From CBDDBH01 sp965225625 (lineage in GTDB: Bacteria > Pseudomonadota > Gammaproteobacteria > JADZEE01), in NCBI GenBank assembly GCA_965225625.1, contig CBDDBH010000034.1, positions 434,001-498,000 on the forward strand: DNA of 64,000 nt, in the 5' to 3' direction. Numbering within the stretch: the stretch's first letter is position 1; every line of letters starts with the position of its first letter. Position numbers and translations under genes: made by a program. Under the pieces are notes generated by a model that was not told the DNA's origin, did not search any database, and saw only the letters and a program-made list of their open reading frames with translations. Positions 1 through 11,220 of this stretch are shown here, piece after piece.

Positions 1-3000
1 GTTTCAATGCCTAAGCCTGCTGTGACTGCAAACGCGCCAATGTGGTCAGCGACATGTGTCTCGAACGGCGCGACAAAATCGGCCAGGGCCATGTTGGTCT
101 GGCCCGGCGGCTTTTTCTGTTGCTGCCTCAAGGTGTGGATGACGCCGCTCACTTCTTGGCGCTCGGCACTGGCGTAAACTTCGATATCATCGTCACCGAC
201 GCAGTTTGCCGCAAACATGCCGACAGCGGCTCGCGCCGTCAGCCATTTTTCGTCTATCAGCCGCGACAGCATCGATTGTGCGTCCGCGTAGAGGTGGCGC
301 GCCGCTTCGCCCACCTTTGCGTCTTCCAGAATCCGTGGAAACCGTCCGGCGAGTTCCCATGCGATGAAAAACGGAGTCCAATCGATGTAATCGCGCAACT
401 CTGCGAGCGGATAATCCTGAAAATATTGCACGCCGAGCTGTTGCGGTGCCGGCGCGGCATAATTATTCCAGACACAACCCAGTTTGTTGGCCCGGGCCTG
501 GCCCAAGCTGAGCCATTCAACCTTTTTCTGACGGCTGGCATGGCGTTCACGCAGCGTCTCGTATTCCCCGCGGACCTCGGTAACAAATGCCTGCTTGTGC
601 TCTGTGCTCAATAGTCGCGAGGCTACGCCCACGGCACGTGATGCGTCTTTAACGTGAATCGTCGGCGCGCTGTAGTTCGGTTCGATCTTGACGGCAGTGT
701 GCGCACGAGATGTAGTTGCTCCGCCAATCAGCAGCGGCAGCACGATTCCCTGTCGCTGCATCTCCTTAGCACAGTGCACCATCTCCTCCAAAGACGGCGT
801 GATCAGACCGCTTAGTCCAATCATGTCCGCGTTTTCGTTTTTGGCTGTTTGTATGATGCGCTCGCATGGGACCATTACTCCCAAATCGACGACGTCGAAG
901 TTGTTGCACTGAAGCACCACGCCCACAATGTTCTTGCCGATATCGTGGACGTCGCCCTTGACCGTTGCCATGACAATCTTGGCGTTTTTCCGCTTGCCTG
1001 CTGATTTGTCTGCGTCGATGAACGGCAACAGATACGCAACAGCCTTTTTCATCACCCGGGCACTTTTGACGACTTGTGGCAGGAACATTTTGCCGGCGCC
1101 AAACAAGTCGCCGACTACGTTCATACCGTCCATCAACGGACCTTCGATTACCTGCAACGGCCGTTCGTAGTTGAGTCGCGCTTCCTCGGTATCTTGCTCG
1201 ATATGATCAGCAATTCCTTTCACGAGGGCGTGAGTAAGACGCTCTTCGGGGGTCAAACCGCGCCACGCACTTTCCTCGGCTATCGATTTTTTAGTGCCCT
1301 CAACGGTAGCGGCTTTGACGACGAGTCGTTCCGTGGCGTCCGTGCGGCGATTCAGCAATACATCCTCGACCAGTTCCAGTAGTTCGGCAGGGATCTGTTC
1401 ATAGATTGCGAGTTGGCCCGCATTGACGATGGCCATATCCAGACCGGTTTGGATGCCGTGATACAGAAACGCAGAGTGCATGGCCTCGCGGATCGGGTTG
1501 TTGCCGCGAAACGAGAATGACACGTTGCTAAGTCCGCCGCTGACGAGCGCATGTGGCAGGTGTTGCTTGATCAGCCGGGTGGCCTCGAAAAATGTGACCG
1601 CGTAATTATTATGTTCATCGATGCCGGTCGCGACCGTGAGAATGTTTGGATCGAAAATGATGTCCTGTGCGGGGAACCCCACCGTCTCGGTGAGAATGTC
1701 ATATGAACGTTTGCAGATTGCGAATTTGCGCTCGGTTGTATCGGCCTGGCCTTGTTCGTCGAAGGCCATGACTACGACGGCGGCGCCGTAGTCGCGAATA
1801 ATTCTGGCTTGTTCGACAAATTTGGCCTCGCCCTCTTTCAGGCTGATCGAGTTGACCACGCCTTTACCCTGGATCCCCTGTAAGCCGATCTCAATCACCG
1901 ACCATTTCGAAGAATCAATCATAATAGGCACGCGAGAGATGTCGGGCTCCGATGCGATCAGGGCGAGGAACTGCCGCATCAATTGCTCGGAATCGAGCAT
2001 GCCTTCATCCATGTTGATGTCGATGATTTGGGCGCCGTTCAAAACCTGCTGACGTGCAACTTCCAAAGCGCTGTCGAGATCGCCTTCTTTTACCAAACGC
2101 GCGAATTTCGGTGAGCCCGTTATATTGGTGCGCTCGCCAACGTTGATGAAGTTGGCATCCGCCGAAATCGTCAGCGCTTCCAGGCCGCTCAACCTGCAGC
2201 GGGGTGTAATTTGCGGGGGGACGCGGGGTTTTATGCCGGCGATCGCGTCGCCTATTGCACTGATATGCGCCGGTGTGGTCCCGCAACAGCCACCGACTAT
2301 GTTCACCCAGCCATTCAACGCAAACTCCCTGATTTGTGCCGCGGTGAATTCTGGAGTCTCGTCATACTCGCCAAAGGCATTTGGTAGCCCCGCATTCGGG
2401 TAGATCGCGACGTTGCTGTCGGCGATTCTGGCGATCTCCTCAACATAAGGTCGCAATTGCTCTGCACCGAGCGCGCAGTTAAAGCCTATGGATAGGGGCT
2501 CGGCATGGGAGACTGAATACCAGAACGCCTCGGGTGTTTGTCCGGTCAGCGTGCGGCCGCTGCTGTCCGTGATCGTGCCTGAAACCATCAGCGGCAGCGG
2601 CTCGCCCGATGCCGCGCGATGTTGTCGAACCGCAAATAGGGCAGCCTTGGCGTTTAGCGTATCGAAGATGGTTTCAACGAGAATAAAGTCAGCACCCCCG
2701 GCTAGTAAGCCGCTCAGTGCTTCGTCGTAGGCGCTGACCAACTCGCCGAAACTGACGTTTCTAAAACCAGGGTTATTGACGTCCGGCGATATTGACGCGG
2801 TACGGTTAGTCGGACCAAGAACCCCGGCCACGTACCGCGGACGCTCTGGATCGCGCTGCTCAAATTCGTCGGCAATAGACCGCGCGAGGCTGGCGCCGGT
2901 CTGGTTTAATTCAAAAACCAGGTCCTCCAGACCGTAATCCGATTGCGTGATAGCGGTTGAATTGAACGTGTTAGTGGTGATGACGTCGGCGCCGGCGGCC

Positions 3001-3233
3001 AGGTAGTCCGCGTGGATCTGGCGTATTTCATCGGCTCGGGTAATACAGGCAAGGTCGTGGTTACCCTTAACGTCGCGGCTATGGTCGGCAAAGCGTGTCC
3101 CGCGCAGGTCCGTTTCGTCGAACGCCAGGCCCTGGATCATGGTGCCCATCGCACCGTCCAGCAACAGAATGCGCTGTGTCAGCAGTTCCGGCAGGACCGC
3201 CAGCCGCGCCGCGTGTTTTGTCTGGTTGACCAT
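1..3233 (-). CDS. metH: Cobalamin-dependent methionine synthase (3' end outside window)
   Basis: MetH transfers a methyl group from methyltetrahydrofolate to homocysteine through methylcobalamin in the cytoplasm. One minus-strand frame is open from an ATG at 3233 to the window edge, about 1077 codons. The order is homocysteine domain (LLDGAMGTMIQ near the start; Zn-ligand motif GGCCGT near residue 315), folate domain (NVGERTNITGS), cobalamin domain with DVHDIGKN (axial His near residue 763) and the beginning of the AdoMet reactivation domain (ADFVAPFETHVADHIGAFAV) at the edge. E. coli MetH has 1227 residues, so about 150 are missing to the left. The frame was followed by eye and sampled positions near 92, 1436 and 3233 are in phase, so it looks intact. 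The ribosome site is weak. It is divergent from lemA. Confidence 0.97.
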   Translation of the reverse strand, partial: MVNQTKHAARLAVLPELLTQRILLLDGAMGTMIQGLAFDETDLRGTRFADHSRDVKGNHDLACITRADEIRQIHADYLAAGADVITTNTFNSTAITQSDYGLEDLVFELNQTGASLARSIADEFEQRDPERPRYVAGVLGPTNRTASISPDVNNPGFRNVSFGELVSAYDEALSGLLAGGADFILVETIFDTLNAKAALFAVRQHRAASGEPLPLMVSGTITDSSGRTLTGQTPEAFWYSVSHAEPLSIGFNCALGAEQLRPYVEEIARIADSNVAIYPNAGLPNAFGEYDETPEFTAAQIREFALNGWVNIVGGCCGTTPAHISAIGDAIAGIKPRVPPQITPRCRLSGLEALTISADANFINVGERTNITGSPKFARLVKEGDLDSALEVARQQVLNGAQIIDINMDEGMLDSEQLMRQFLALIASEPDISRVPIMIDSSKWSVIEIGLQGIQGKGVVNSISLKEGEAKFVEQARIIRDYGAAVVVMAFDEQGQADTTERKFAICKRSYDILTETVGFPAQDIIFDPNILTVATGIDEHNNYAVTFFEATRLIKQHLPHALVSGGLSNVSFSFRGNNPIREAMHSAFLYHGIQTGLDMAIVNAGQLAIYEQIPAELLELVEDVLLNRRTDATERLVVKAATVEGTKKSIAEESAWRGLTPEERLTHALVKGIADHIEQDTEEARLNYERPLQVIEGPLMDGMNVVGDLFGAGKMFLPQVVKSARVMKKAVAYLLPFIDADKSAGKRKNAKIVMATVKGDVHDIGKNIVGVVLQCNNFDVVDLGVMVPCERIIQTAKNENADMIGLSGLITPSLEEMVHCAKEMQRQGIVLPLLIGGATTSRAHTAVKIEPNYSAPTIHVKDASRAVGVASRLLSTEHKQAFVTEVRGEYETLRERHASRQKKVEWLSLGQARANKLGCVWNNYAAPAPQQLGVQYFQDYPLAELRDYIDWTPFFIAWELAGRFPRILEDAKVGEAARHLYADAQSMLSRLIDEKWLTARAAVGMFAANCVGDDDIEVYASAERQEVSGVIHTLRQQQKKPPGQTNMALADFVAPFETHVADHIGAFAVTAGLGIE

Positions 3234-3286
3234 TGTCTCGGACGGGAAAATTGCCTGTATTGTGGGCAGCCGGTGGGAAGATTCCC

Positions 3287-3314
3287 ATTATAATCGATTG
3301 TTGCGGTGCAATAA
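3287..3314 (-). promoter_or_regulatory. Candidate metH promoter
   Basis: On the minus strand a perfect TATAAT lies at 3292-3287. A poor -35 (TTATTG) lies 16 bp upstream at 3314-3309. Transcription would begin near 3280, leaving a leader of about 45 nt, which is too short for a typical SAM or cobalamin riboswitch. A 12-bp near-palindrome GGGAATCTTCCC (3275-3286) overlaps the expected start site. The assignment rests on the -10 match alone. Confidence 0.4.
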
Positions 3315-3435
3315 TCGAGCTGTGCAGCCGCATAGTCAGCGCAATTGTCCCGAAACTGGTGGAATTTGACGACTCGGCCCTACAATAGTCAGTTAGCCGC
3401 ATTTTTGCCGACCACTTGAGCCTTGAGGAGCCGTC

Positions 3436-4035
3436 ATGGATACCGGGAGCATTGTTTTTTGGGTCGTATTAGCTATTTTGGTGTTTTACGTTGTCGGCAT
3501 CTACAACGGGCTGGTGCGGGGGCGCAACGCGTTCAAAAATGCATTTGCTCAAATCGATGTGCAACTTCAACGCCGCTACGATTTGATTCCTAACCTGGTC
3601 GAGACTGCCAAGGGCTATTTGAAACACGAGCGCGAGACGCTCGAAGCGGTAATCTCCGCGCGTAATCAAGCCCAGATCGCTGCGCGGTCCGCGGCTGCAC
3701 ACCCGGAGGACGGTGCCGCGATTGGCGCACTTGGTGCGGCGGAGGGCTTACTGGGTTCAGCGATGGGCAGGTTTTTCGCACTCAGTGAGGCATATCCTGA
3801 TCTGAAAGCGAATCAGACGATGGGGCAACTCATGGAAGAGTTGAGCTCCACTGAGAATAAGATTGCGTTTTCCCGGCAGGCGTTTAACGACGCGGTGATG
3901 TCGTATAACAATCAGCGCGAACAATTTCCGAACAATATTGTCGCCGGCCCGTTCAATTTTCAGCAAGCGAAGCTGCTTGAAATCGAAACACCGGAAGCCA
4001 AGAAGGCCGTTAAGGTGGATTTCGGCGCGACTTAG
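3436..4035 (+). CDS. lemA: LemA family membrane protein
   Basis: This 199-residue protein has one N-terminal membrane helix (about residues 5-27) followed by a helical domain with the family hallmark QIDVQLQRRYDLIPNLVE, and a C-terminal part with FNDAVMSYNNQREQFPNN. Length and motifs match LemA proteins, whose biochemical role is still unclear. The ATG at 3436 follows TTGAGGAGCCGTC, a good ribosome site. It is followed 135 bp later by an M48 membrane metalloprotease, a very common pairing, which suggests a joint role in envelope protein quality control. Confidence 0.95.
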   Translation: MDTGSIVFWVVLAILVFYVVGIYNGLVRGRNAFKNAFAQIDVQLQRRYDLIPNLVETAKGYLKHERETLEAVISARNQAQIAARSAAAHPEDGAAIGALGAAEGLLGSAMGRFFALSEAYPDLKANQTMGQLMEELSSTENKIAFSRQAFNDAVMSYNNQREQFPNNIVAGPFNFQQAKLLEIETPEAKKAVKVDFGAT

Positions 4036-4137
4036 TGATTTTTTCTGCGCTTAAACCGCGTCGCAATTGCACCAGCGCTGCGGCCGTGATTGCCAGGGAT
4101 GGCGGAAATGCAGACAATGAAGGAGCAGTTTGTCGGC

Positions 4138-4151
4138 CCTTCGTGCAATAT
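4138..4151 (-). repeat. Dispersed short repeat, copy 1
   Basis: The minus strand reads ATATTGCACGAAGG. It is one of six copies in this window of the core ATATTGCAYGAAGG. It lies between lemA and the likely ATG of the M48 protease gene, in the opposite orientation to both. Its presence here supports a protease start at 4171 rather than an upstream TTG at 4090. Confidence 0.6.
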
Positions 4152-4170
4152 CCGGGCTAATGCGCCACCC

Positions 4171-6114
4171 ATGGACTTCTTTCAACGACAGCACCAGGCG
4201 CGACGCAAAACCGGTCTGCTGATTCTTTATTTTTTCCTGGCGGTCATCTTTATCATCGTCACTGTCAATGTGGCCTTATTTTTTACCTTGTTGTACGCCG
4301 GTTCGTTTACCGGCGGGATCTCAACCTGGCTAGAACAGCCCTATTGGTGGTGGATCGCGATCGCCACGATCACAGTCGTCGCCGGGGGTAGTCTTGTGAG
4401 TTACCTCAGGCTGCGGAGCGGTGGCCGCGCCGTTGCCGAAATGGTCGGGGCTCAACGCATCGACATGGCCGATCAGGATCCACTGCTGCGTCGCTTTATC
4501 AACGTCGTGGAGGAAATGTCTATCGCCGCCGGTACGCCGGTACCGGAGCTTTATGTGATGGAAGGCGAAAGCGGGATCAATGCTTTCGTAGCCGGATACC
4601 GGCCCACTGAAGCCGTAATGGTTGCCACTCGCGGCTCACTCGAGACCTTGAGCAGGGATGAATTGCAAGGCGTCGTCGCGCATGAATACAGTCACATTTT
4701 GAACGGCGATATGCGTATAAACGTCCGCCTGATGGCGGCCTTGGCCGGTATTCTCATGCTTGGCCAGATCGGCGGTTTCTTGTTGCGATCGCTACGCTTT
4801 TCCGGCCGTAGCCGCAGCAGCAAGAATGGCGGTGGACAGGCGGTGATGGTCATCGTCGCCATTGGCGTGACGCTGTGGGTGGTCGGCTCGGTCGGCGTGC
4901 TATTCGGACGGCTGATTAAGGCAGCCATTTCCCGGCAGCGCGAATACCTTGCCGATGCCTCGGCTGTGCAGTTTACGCGTAATCCTGATGGCATCGCGGG
5001 CGCGTTGTGGAAAATAAAAGAGCAGGTTGAAGGGTCGTTCCTGCACAGTAGTCATGCTGAGGATATGAGCCACATGTGTTTCGGCGAAAGCCTTGCCTTT
5101 AGTTTTGGCGGCATGATGTCGACCCATCCGCCACTGGATCAGCGTATCAAGGCCATCCATCCGCGCTTTGCCGCGCGCAAACTCTCCGAAGGTCAGCGCG
5201 ACGAAGTTGCCCAGTCCACTGGCGCAGCGACCGCCGCCGATACGCAGGGCACTGCAATGGGATTTGCAGGCGCCGGACCGGTAGCCGTCACGGCCGGCGC
5301 TGTCACCGAATCGATTGGTAATCCAACCCCAGAACATATTGCCTATGCAGCGGTTTTGCGCAGCAGCATTGCAGAAACTTTGAGTGCCGCGGCTCACGAC
5401 GCCACTCACGTGTTTGCGCTGATTTATGCCATGCTGTTGGCACAGGTGGATGGGGATGCGGAACGCGCTAAAGCGCGCGAGCTGGTAGTCGCCGCGGAAA
5501 GCGAGGCGGTTGCCGTGGACGCAGACGCTTTGGTGCCGCCGTTGCTCGAACTGCACGTGAAATTGCGTTTGCCGCTAATCGAGATCGCGTTGCCGACGTT
5601 GAAATCGCTGGACTTGCAGCGCCGTCGCAGGCTGCTGGAGACCGCCGAACAAATCGTCAAGTCGGATCGCCGTTTTACGCTGTTCGAATTCGTGTTGCTG
5701 ACGCTGTTGAAACAACAGTTGGGAGCTCATGCGGGGCGAGCGGATAAAGTGCAGTTCTCAAAATACCAACCAGTCCTTGGCGACATTCGAATATTGTTGA
5801 CGGTGCTTGCGCGAGTCGGCAACTCCGATCCCGACCTAGCGGCAAAGACCTATATGCAGGTCATGCAAAGTTTCGACAAAGGGCCAAGCGTGCCGGCGCC
5901 GGCTGCCGAATGTACCGCCAGTCGCTTGACACTTGTGCTGGAAAAACTTGCGGGGCTGTCGCCGTTTTTGAAGAAATCATTGCTCAACGCATGTGCCGAC
6001 TGTGTATTACACGACGGTCAGATAATGCCCGGTGAAGCTGAATTGTTACGGGCGACTGCTGCCAGCCTGGATTGTCCAATGCCGCCGCTGTTGGGTAGCC
6101 CGCATATTGCATGA
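4171..6114 (+). CDS. M48 family membrane zinc metalloprotease with C-terminal extension
   Basis: This is a predicted inner-membrane zinc endopeptidase of 647 residues counted from the ATG at 4171. The frame is open back to a TTG at 4090, but that stretch contains a dispersed repeat and looks non-coding. Two N-terminal membrane helices precede HEYSH (near residue 171). Two more hydrophobic segments follow, then REYLADASA with the probable third zinc ligand. HtpX-type enzymes end near 300 residues. Here a further 300 or so residues follow, mostly helical, ending with a segment (CVLHDGQIMPGEAELLRA) that resembles TerB-like domains. The tandem lemA supports a shared function. The tail function is unknown. 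The stop codon lies inside repeat copy 2. Confidence 0.9.
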   Translation: MDFFQRQHQARRKTGLLILYFFLAVIFIIVTVNVALFFTLLYAGSFTGGISTWLEQPYWWWIAIATITVVAGGSLVSYLRLRSGGRAVAEMVGAQRIDMADQDPLLRRFINVVEEMSIAAGTPVPELYVMEGESGINAFVAGYRPTEAVMVATRGSLETLSRDELQGVVAHEYSHILNGDMRINVRLMAALAGILMLGQIGGFLLRSLRFSGRSRSSKNGGGQAVMVIVAIGVTLWVVGSVGVLFGRLIKAAISRQREYLADASAVQFTRNPDGIAGALWKIKEQVEGSFLHSSHAEDMSHMCFGESLAFSFGGMMSTHPPLDQRIKAIHPRFAARKLSEGQRDEVAQSTGAATAADTQGTAMGFAGAGPVAVTAGAVTESIGNPTPEHIAYAAVLRSSIAETLSAAAHDATHVFALIYAMLLAQVDGDAERAKARELVVAAESEAVAVDADALVPPLLELHVKLRLPLIEIALPTLKSLDLQRRRRLLETAEQIVKSDRRFTLFEFVLLTLLKQQLGAHAGRADKVQFSKYQPVLGDIRILLTVLARVGNSDPDLAAKTYMQVMQSFDKGPSVPAPAAECTASRLTLVLEKLAGLSPFLKKSLLNACADCVLHDGQIMPGEAELLRATAASLDCPMPPLLGSPHIA

Positions 6115-6117
6115 AGG
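6104..6117 (+). repeat. Dispersed short repeat, copy 2
   Basis: ATATTGCATGAAGG, followed by CGCCGCG. It overlaps the last codons and stop of the M48 protease gene and sits between two convergent genes, the other being ettA. Confidence 0.6.
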
Positions 6118-6126
6118 CGCCGCGAT

Positions 6127-7800
6127 TTATAGGCTGATCGGCTTGTAGCGAATGCGGTGCGGTTGATCCGCGTCAGTGCCTAATCGTCGGCGCCGATCGG
6201 CTTCGTAATCCGCGTAATTGCCTTCGAACCATACAACGGTGCTGTCGCCTTCAAAAGCGAGCATATGTGTGGCAATTCTGTCCAGAAACCAGCGGTCATG
6301 TGAGATCACAACCGCGCAACCCGGAAATTCCAACAACGCGTTTTCCAACGCCCGCAAGGTCTCCACATCGAGATCGTTAGTAGGTTCGTCCAACAGTAGC
6401 ACGTTGCCACCGCTGCGCAATACTTTCGCGAGGTGCAGGCGGTTTCGTTCACCACCTGACAGATCGCCGACGCGCTTTTGTTGATCTGTTCCTTTGAAAT
6501 TGAAGCGCCCGACATAGGCGCGCGATTGCACTTCGTAGCCGCCTACCCGAATCAAATCCTGTCCGTCCGATATTTCTTCCCAGACCGTTTTGGCGCTATC
6601 GAGGCTGTCACGCGCTTGATCGACGTAGGCGAATTCGACCGCGTCGCCGATGCGAATCGTTCCTGCATCCGGCGTCTCGCCTCCCACCAGCATGCGGAAT
6701 AGCGTCGACTTGCCCGCGCCGTTGGGGCCGATGACGCCAACGATGCCACCACGCGGCAAACGGAAATCGAGTTCGTCTATGAGCAATCGCTCGCCATAGC
6801 CCTTGCGCAAAGATTGTGCCTCGATGACCAAATCGCCAAGCCGCGGACCGGGCGGGATGTATATCTCGTTGGTTTCCAGCCGTTGCTGATAGTCGGTGGA
6901 TACCATTTCGTCGAAGCGCTTGAGCCGCGCTTTGCTCTTACTCGTTCGTGCTTTTGGATTACTTCGCACCCACTCCAGCTCGGTTTGAATCGACTTGCGA
7001 CGGGCCGCTTGTTCGCGTTCTTCCTGGCCCAGGCGTTCATCTTTTTGTTCCAACCACGACGAATAATTGCCTTTCCACGGGATCCCGTGACCACGGTCAA
7101 GTTCCAGGATCCACCCGGCCACGTTGTCGAGAAAATAGCGATCATGCGTGACCGCTATGACGGTGCCGGGATATTGTTCCAAAAAGCGCTCCAACCATGC
7201 GACCGACTCCGCGTCCAGGTGGTTGGTGGGTTCGTCGAGCAGCAGCATTTCGGGTTCCGCGAGCAGTAATCGGCACAAGGCCACCCGCCGTCGCTCGCCG
7301 CCGGACAACGTGGCGACGTCGGCATCCCAGGGGGGAAGACGCAGGGCGTCGGCGGCAATCTCCAGTTTGCGTTCAAGTTCCCAGGCGCCCGCCGCATCGA
7401 TTTGTTCCTGTAGCTGACCCTGTTTCTCCAGCAGTTGGCTCATCTCCTCATCGCTCATCGGCTCAGCAAACCGGTCGCTGATTTCGTTGAATTGGTCGAG
7501 CAGTGCTTTTGTCGCGGCAACACCTTCTTCGACATTGCCGCGCACGTCTTTATCCGCGTCGAGTTCAGGTTCCTGTGGTAGAAATCCGATCCGTAAGCCC
7601 TTCAAGGGAATGGCCTCGCCCTCAAAATCTAAATCGATACCGGCCATGATGCGTAGTAGCGACGACTTGCCGGCGCCATTTAATCCAAGCACACCAATCT
7701 TTGCGCCGGGGAAGAAACTCAGCGAAATATCACGGAGGATGTGGCGCCTGGGCGGCACCAGCTTCGCAACGCGAAGCATGCTATAAACATATTGAGGCAT
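6127..7800 (-). CDS. ettA: Energy-dependent translational throttle protein EttA (ABC-F)
   Basis: EttA is a soluble ABC-F ATPase that binds the ribosomal E site and gates elongation according to ATP/ADP ratio. The ATG at 7800 gives 557 residues beginning MPQYVYSMLRVAKLVPPRR, which matches EttA. A start 30 bases upstream would add residues not seen in the family. There are two nucleotide-binding domains, with Walker A GLNGAGKSS and GPNGAGKST and signatures LSGGERRR and LSGGERNR. Each is followed by LLLDEPTNHLD or LLLDEPTNDLD. The linker between domains is the P-site tRNA interaction motif. The gene is convergent with the M48 protease gene (12-bp gap). Confidence 0.97.
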   Translation of the reverse strand: MPQYVYSMLRVAKLVPPRRHILRDISLSFFPGAKIGVLGLNGAGKSSLLRIMAGIDLDFEGEAIPLKGLRIGFLPQEPELDADKDVRGNVEEGVAATKALLDQFNEISDRFAEPMSDEEMSQLLEKQGQLQEQIDAAGAWELERKLEIAADALRLPPWDADVATLSGGERRRVALCRLLLAEPEMLLLDEPTNHLDAESVAWLERFLEQYPGTVIAVTHDRYFLDNVAGWILELDRGHGIPWKGNYSSWLEQKDERLGQEEREQAARRKSIQTELEWVRSNPKARTSKSKARLKRFDEMVSTDYQQRLETNEIYIPPGPRLGDLVIEAQSLRKGYGERLLIDELDFRLPRGGIVGVIGPNGAGKSTLFRMLVGGETPDAGTIRIGDAVEFAYVDQARDSLDSAKTVWEEISDGQDLIRVGGYEVQSRAYVGRFNFKGTDQQKRVGDLSGGERNRLHLAKVLRSGGNVLLLDEPTNDLDVETLRALENALLEFPGCAVVISHDRWFLDRIATHMLAFEGDSTVVWFEGNYADYEADRRRRLGTDADQPHRIRYKPISL

Positions 7801-7878
7801 GGGCGCGTATGTTAAACGATCCGGCTTCACCGCTGCACAGGCAATATTTTGGTCGCGTGCTTGACTTGGAGTGGAGAC

Positions 7879-8430
7879 ATGGGAAATCGGCTGTCTAAGA
7901 TTTACACCCGCACCGGTGACGCGGGCACTACCGGGCTGGGCGATGGTAGCCGCATCGCCAAGGACAGCTTGCGCGTTGCCGCAATGGGCGAACTCGATGA
8001 ATTGAACTCCATCATTGGCATGTTGATCTGTGAAATCACCGACAACTCACTGATTGCGACTCTTGGCGATGTGCAGCACGATTTGTTTGATCTGGGCGGC
8101 CAGCTATCCATTCCGGGTAGCAGTGTTCTCGATGCTAAGCGCAGCACCGTGTTGGAATGCGAACTCGATAAGATCAACGACGACCTGCCACCGCTGACGG
8201 AATTCATCCTGCCCGGTGGAAATCGACCGGCCGCGCTGTGTCATTTTGCACGAGTTGCCTGTCGCCGCGCGGAGCGTTCAGTGGTCGCTCTTAACGACAC
8301 CGAGCCGGTGGGCGAGTCGGCACTTGCCTATGTCAATCGTTTGTCGGATTTGTTATTCGTGATGGCGCGCATGCTGGCGCGGCAGAACGGCGGTCGCGAA
8401 GTTTTGTGGCGGCGAGACCGGGGTGAATAA
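7879..8430 (+). CDS. PduO-type cob(I)alamin adenosyltransferase
   Basis: This enzyme moves adenosyl from ATP to cob(I)alamin to make adenosylcobalamin. The 183-residue product starts at ATG 7879 after GGAGTGGAGAC. The N-terminus KIYTRTGDAGTTGLGDGSR is the ATP-binding signature. The C-terminal part has FARVACRRAERSVV and YVNRLSDLLFVMARMLAR, both typical of the trimeric PduO/MMAB family. It is divergent from ettA and is a monocistronic unit. With metH nearby it indicates that this organism handles both methyl- and adenosylcobalamin. The adenosylcobalamin-dependent client enzyme is not in the window. Confidence 0.95.
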   Translation: MGNRLSKIYTRTGDAGTTGLGDGSRIAKDSLRVAAMGELDELNSIIGMLICEITDNSLIATLGDVQHDLFDLGGQLSIPGSSVLDAKRSTVLECELDKINDDLPPLTEFILPGGNRPAALCHFARVACRRAERSVVALNDTEPVGESALAYVNRLSDLLFVMARMLARQNGGREVLWRRDRGE

Positions 8431-8458
8431 ACCAAGCTTACTGTGAGAGTTCGGGGAC

Positions 8459-9130
8459 TTAACGACGTTGTCGTAACTCCATCATGACACCTTCGCGCTG
8501 CAGCTCGAGCCGACTAAGAAAGGAATTGCCGAGCAGTATTTCCTGCGGGTAGTCCCCGTCGATGACAGCTGCACCGACATCGCGCAATGTGATGTCCCCC
8601 ACGCGTACGCGCGCAAGCGTCAGGTAGTAGGCTTTCGCGGTGCCCGAAGCTGTCGATGTCGTCCCCTGGCGCCCTCGAAGTTTGTAGTCTAGCCCCATGC
8701 GTCTGGCTTCGTTCCTGTTCATGGCGATCATGGTTGCGCCGGTATCGACGAGAAAACGTACCGAAAACCCGTTGATGTTACCGTCTATCAGATACATGCC
8801 CTGCGAGTCAGGCCAGATCTGTGCGCTAGCCTGCGTTTCCCTGCCGCTGAAACTGGCAGCGATATGCTGGCCCAATGTATACCGGTCTTGCTTGCCGTTA
8901 ACCTCAATGTCTGCGTCATTACTGTTGGCGCGGATGAGTTTTACCCCTTCCGGGCTCGGTTTTCCGACGGAAAGTACCCGGCGCTTGCCGTCGATTTGTG
9001 CGATCACTTTATCTTTGAACAGGCCGAGTATAACGATGCGTTCGACGCCGTAGCCGCTCGAAGCGACGCCGAGCAGCAGCAACAAGATCACTGCATTACG
9101 TAGTGTGCGGATATGCTTTATTTGCAACAT
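8459..9130 (-). CDS. Retropepsin-like aspartic protease, secreted or membrane-anchored
   Basis: The product is about 223 residues from ATG 9130; ATG 9154 or a TTG between them, preceded by GGAGGGG, are alternatives. An N-terminal hydrophobic stretch (NAVILLLLLGVASSGYG) looks like a signal peptide or anchor. The C-terminal half holds FLVDTGATMIAMNR, the single catalytic motif of retroviral-type aspartic proteases that act as dimers, and ILLGNSFLSRLELQREG, the usual second block. This matches the clan-AA TIGR02281 group of proteobacteria. Substrates are unknown. It is divergent from acs. Confidence 0.85.
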   Translation of the reverse strand: MLQIKHIRTLRNAVILLLLLGVASSGYGVERIVILGLFKDKVIAQIDGKRRVLSVGKPSPEGVKLIRANSNDADIEVNGKQDRYTLGQHIAASFSGRETQASAQIWPDSQGMYLIDGNINGFSVRFLVDTGATMIAMNRNEARRMGLDYKLRGRQGTTSTASGTAKAYYLTLARVRVGDITLRDVGAAVIDGDYPQEILLGNSFLSRLELQREGVMMELRQRR

Positions 9131-9246
9131 CAGGTTCGCCAATAACCCCTCCATTCCCGTGTCTGACTGTGTCAGGCTGTATAGTATCCCAGGTCTGCAA
9201 GTTGTTATCATGCCGGCGTCAAACGGAACGTGCGGAGTTTGCCGCT

Positions 9247-11190
<1,944 letters not shown>

Positions 11191-11194
11191 CCCC

Positions 11195-11208
11195 ATATTG
11201 CACGAAGG
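11195..11208 (+). repeat. Dispersed short repeat, copy 3
   Basis: ATATTGCACGAAGG followed by CGGGC. It lies in the 30-bp gap between acs and the DAHP synthase gene, in the same orientation as both. Confidence 0.6.
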
Positions 11209-11220
11209 CGGGCTAGAATT

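Noticed and set aside
3234..3290. Riboswitch upstream of metH
   Set aside because: The predicted leader is only about 45 nt and shows no SAM, SAH or cobalamin aptamer features.
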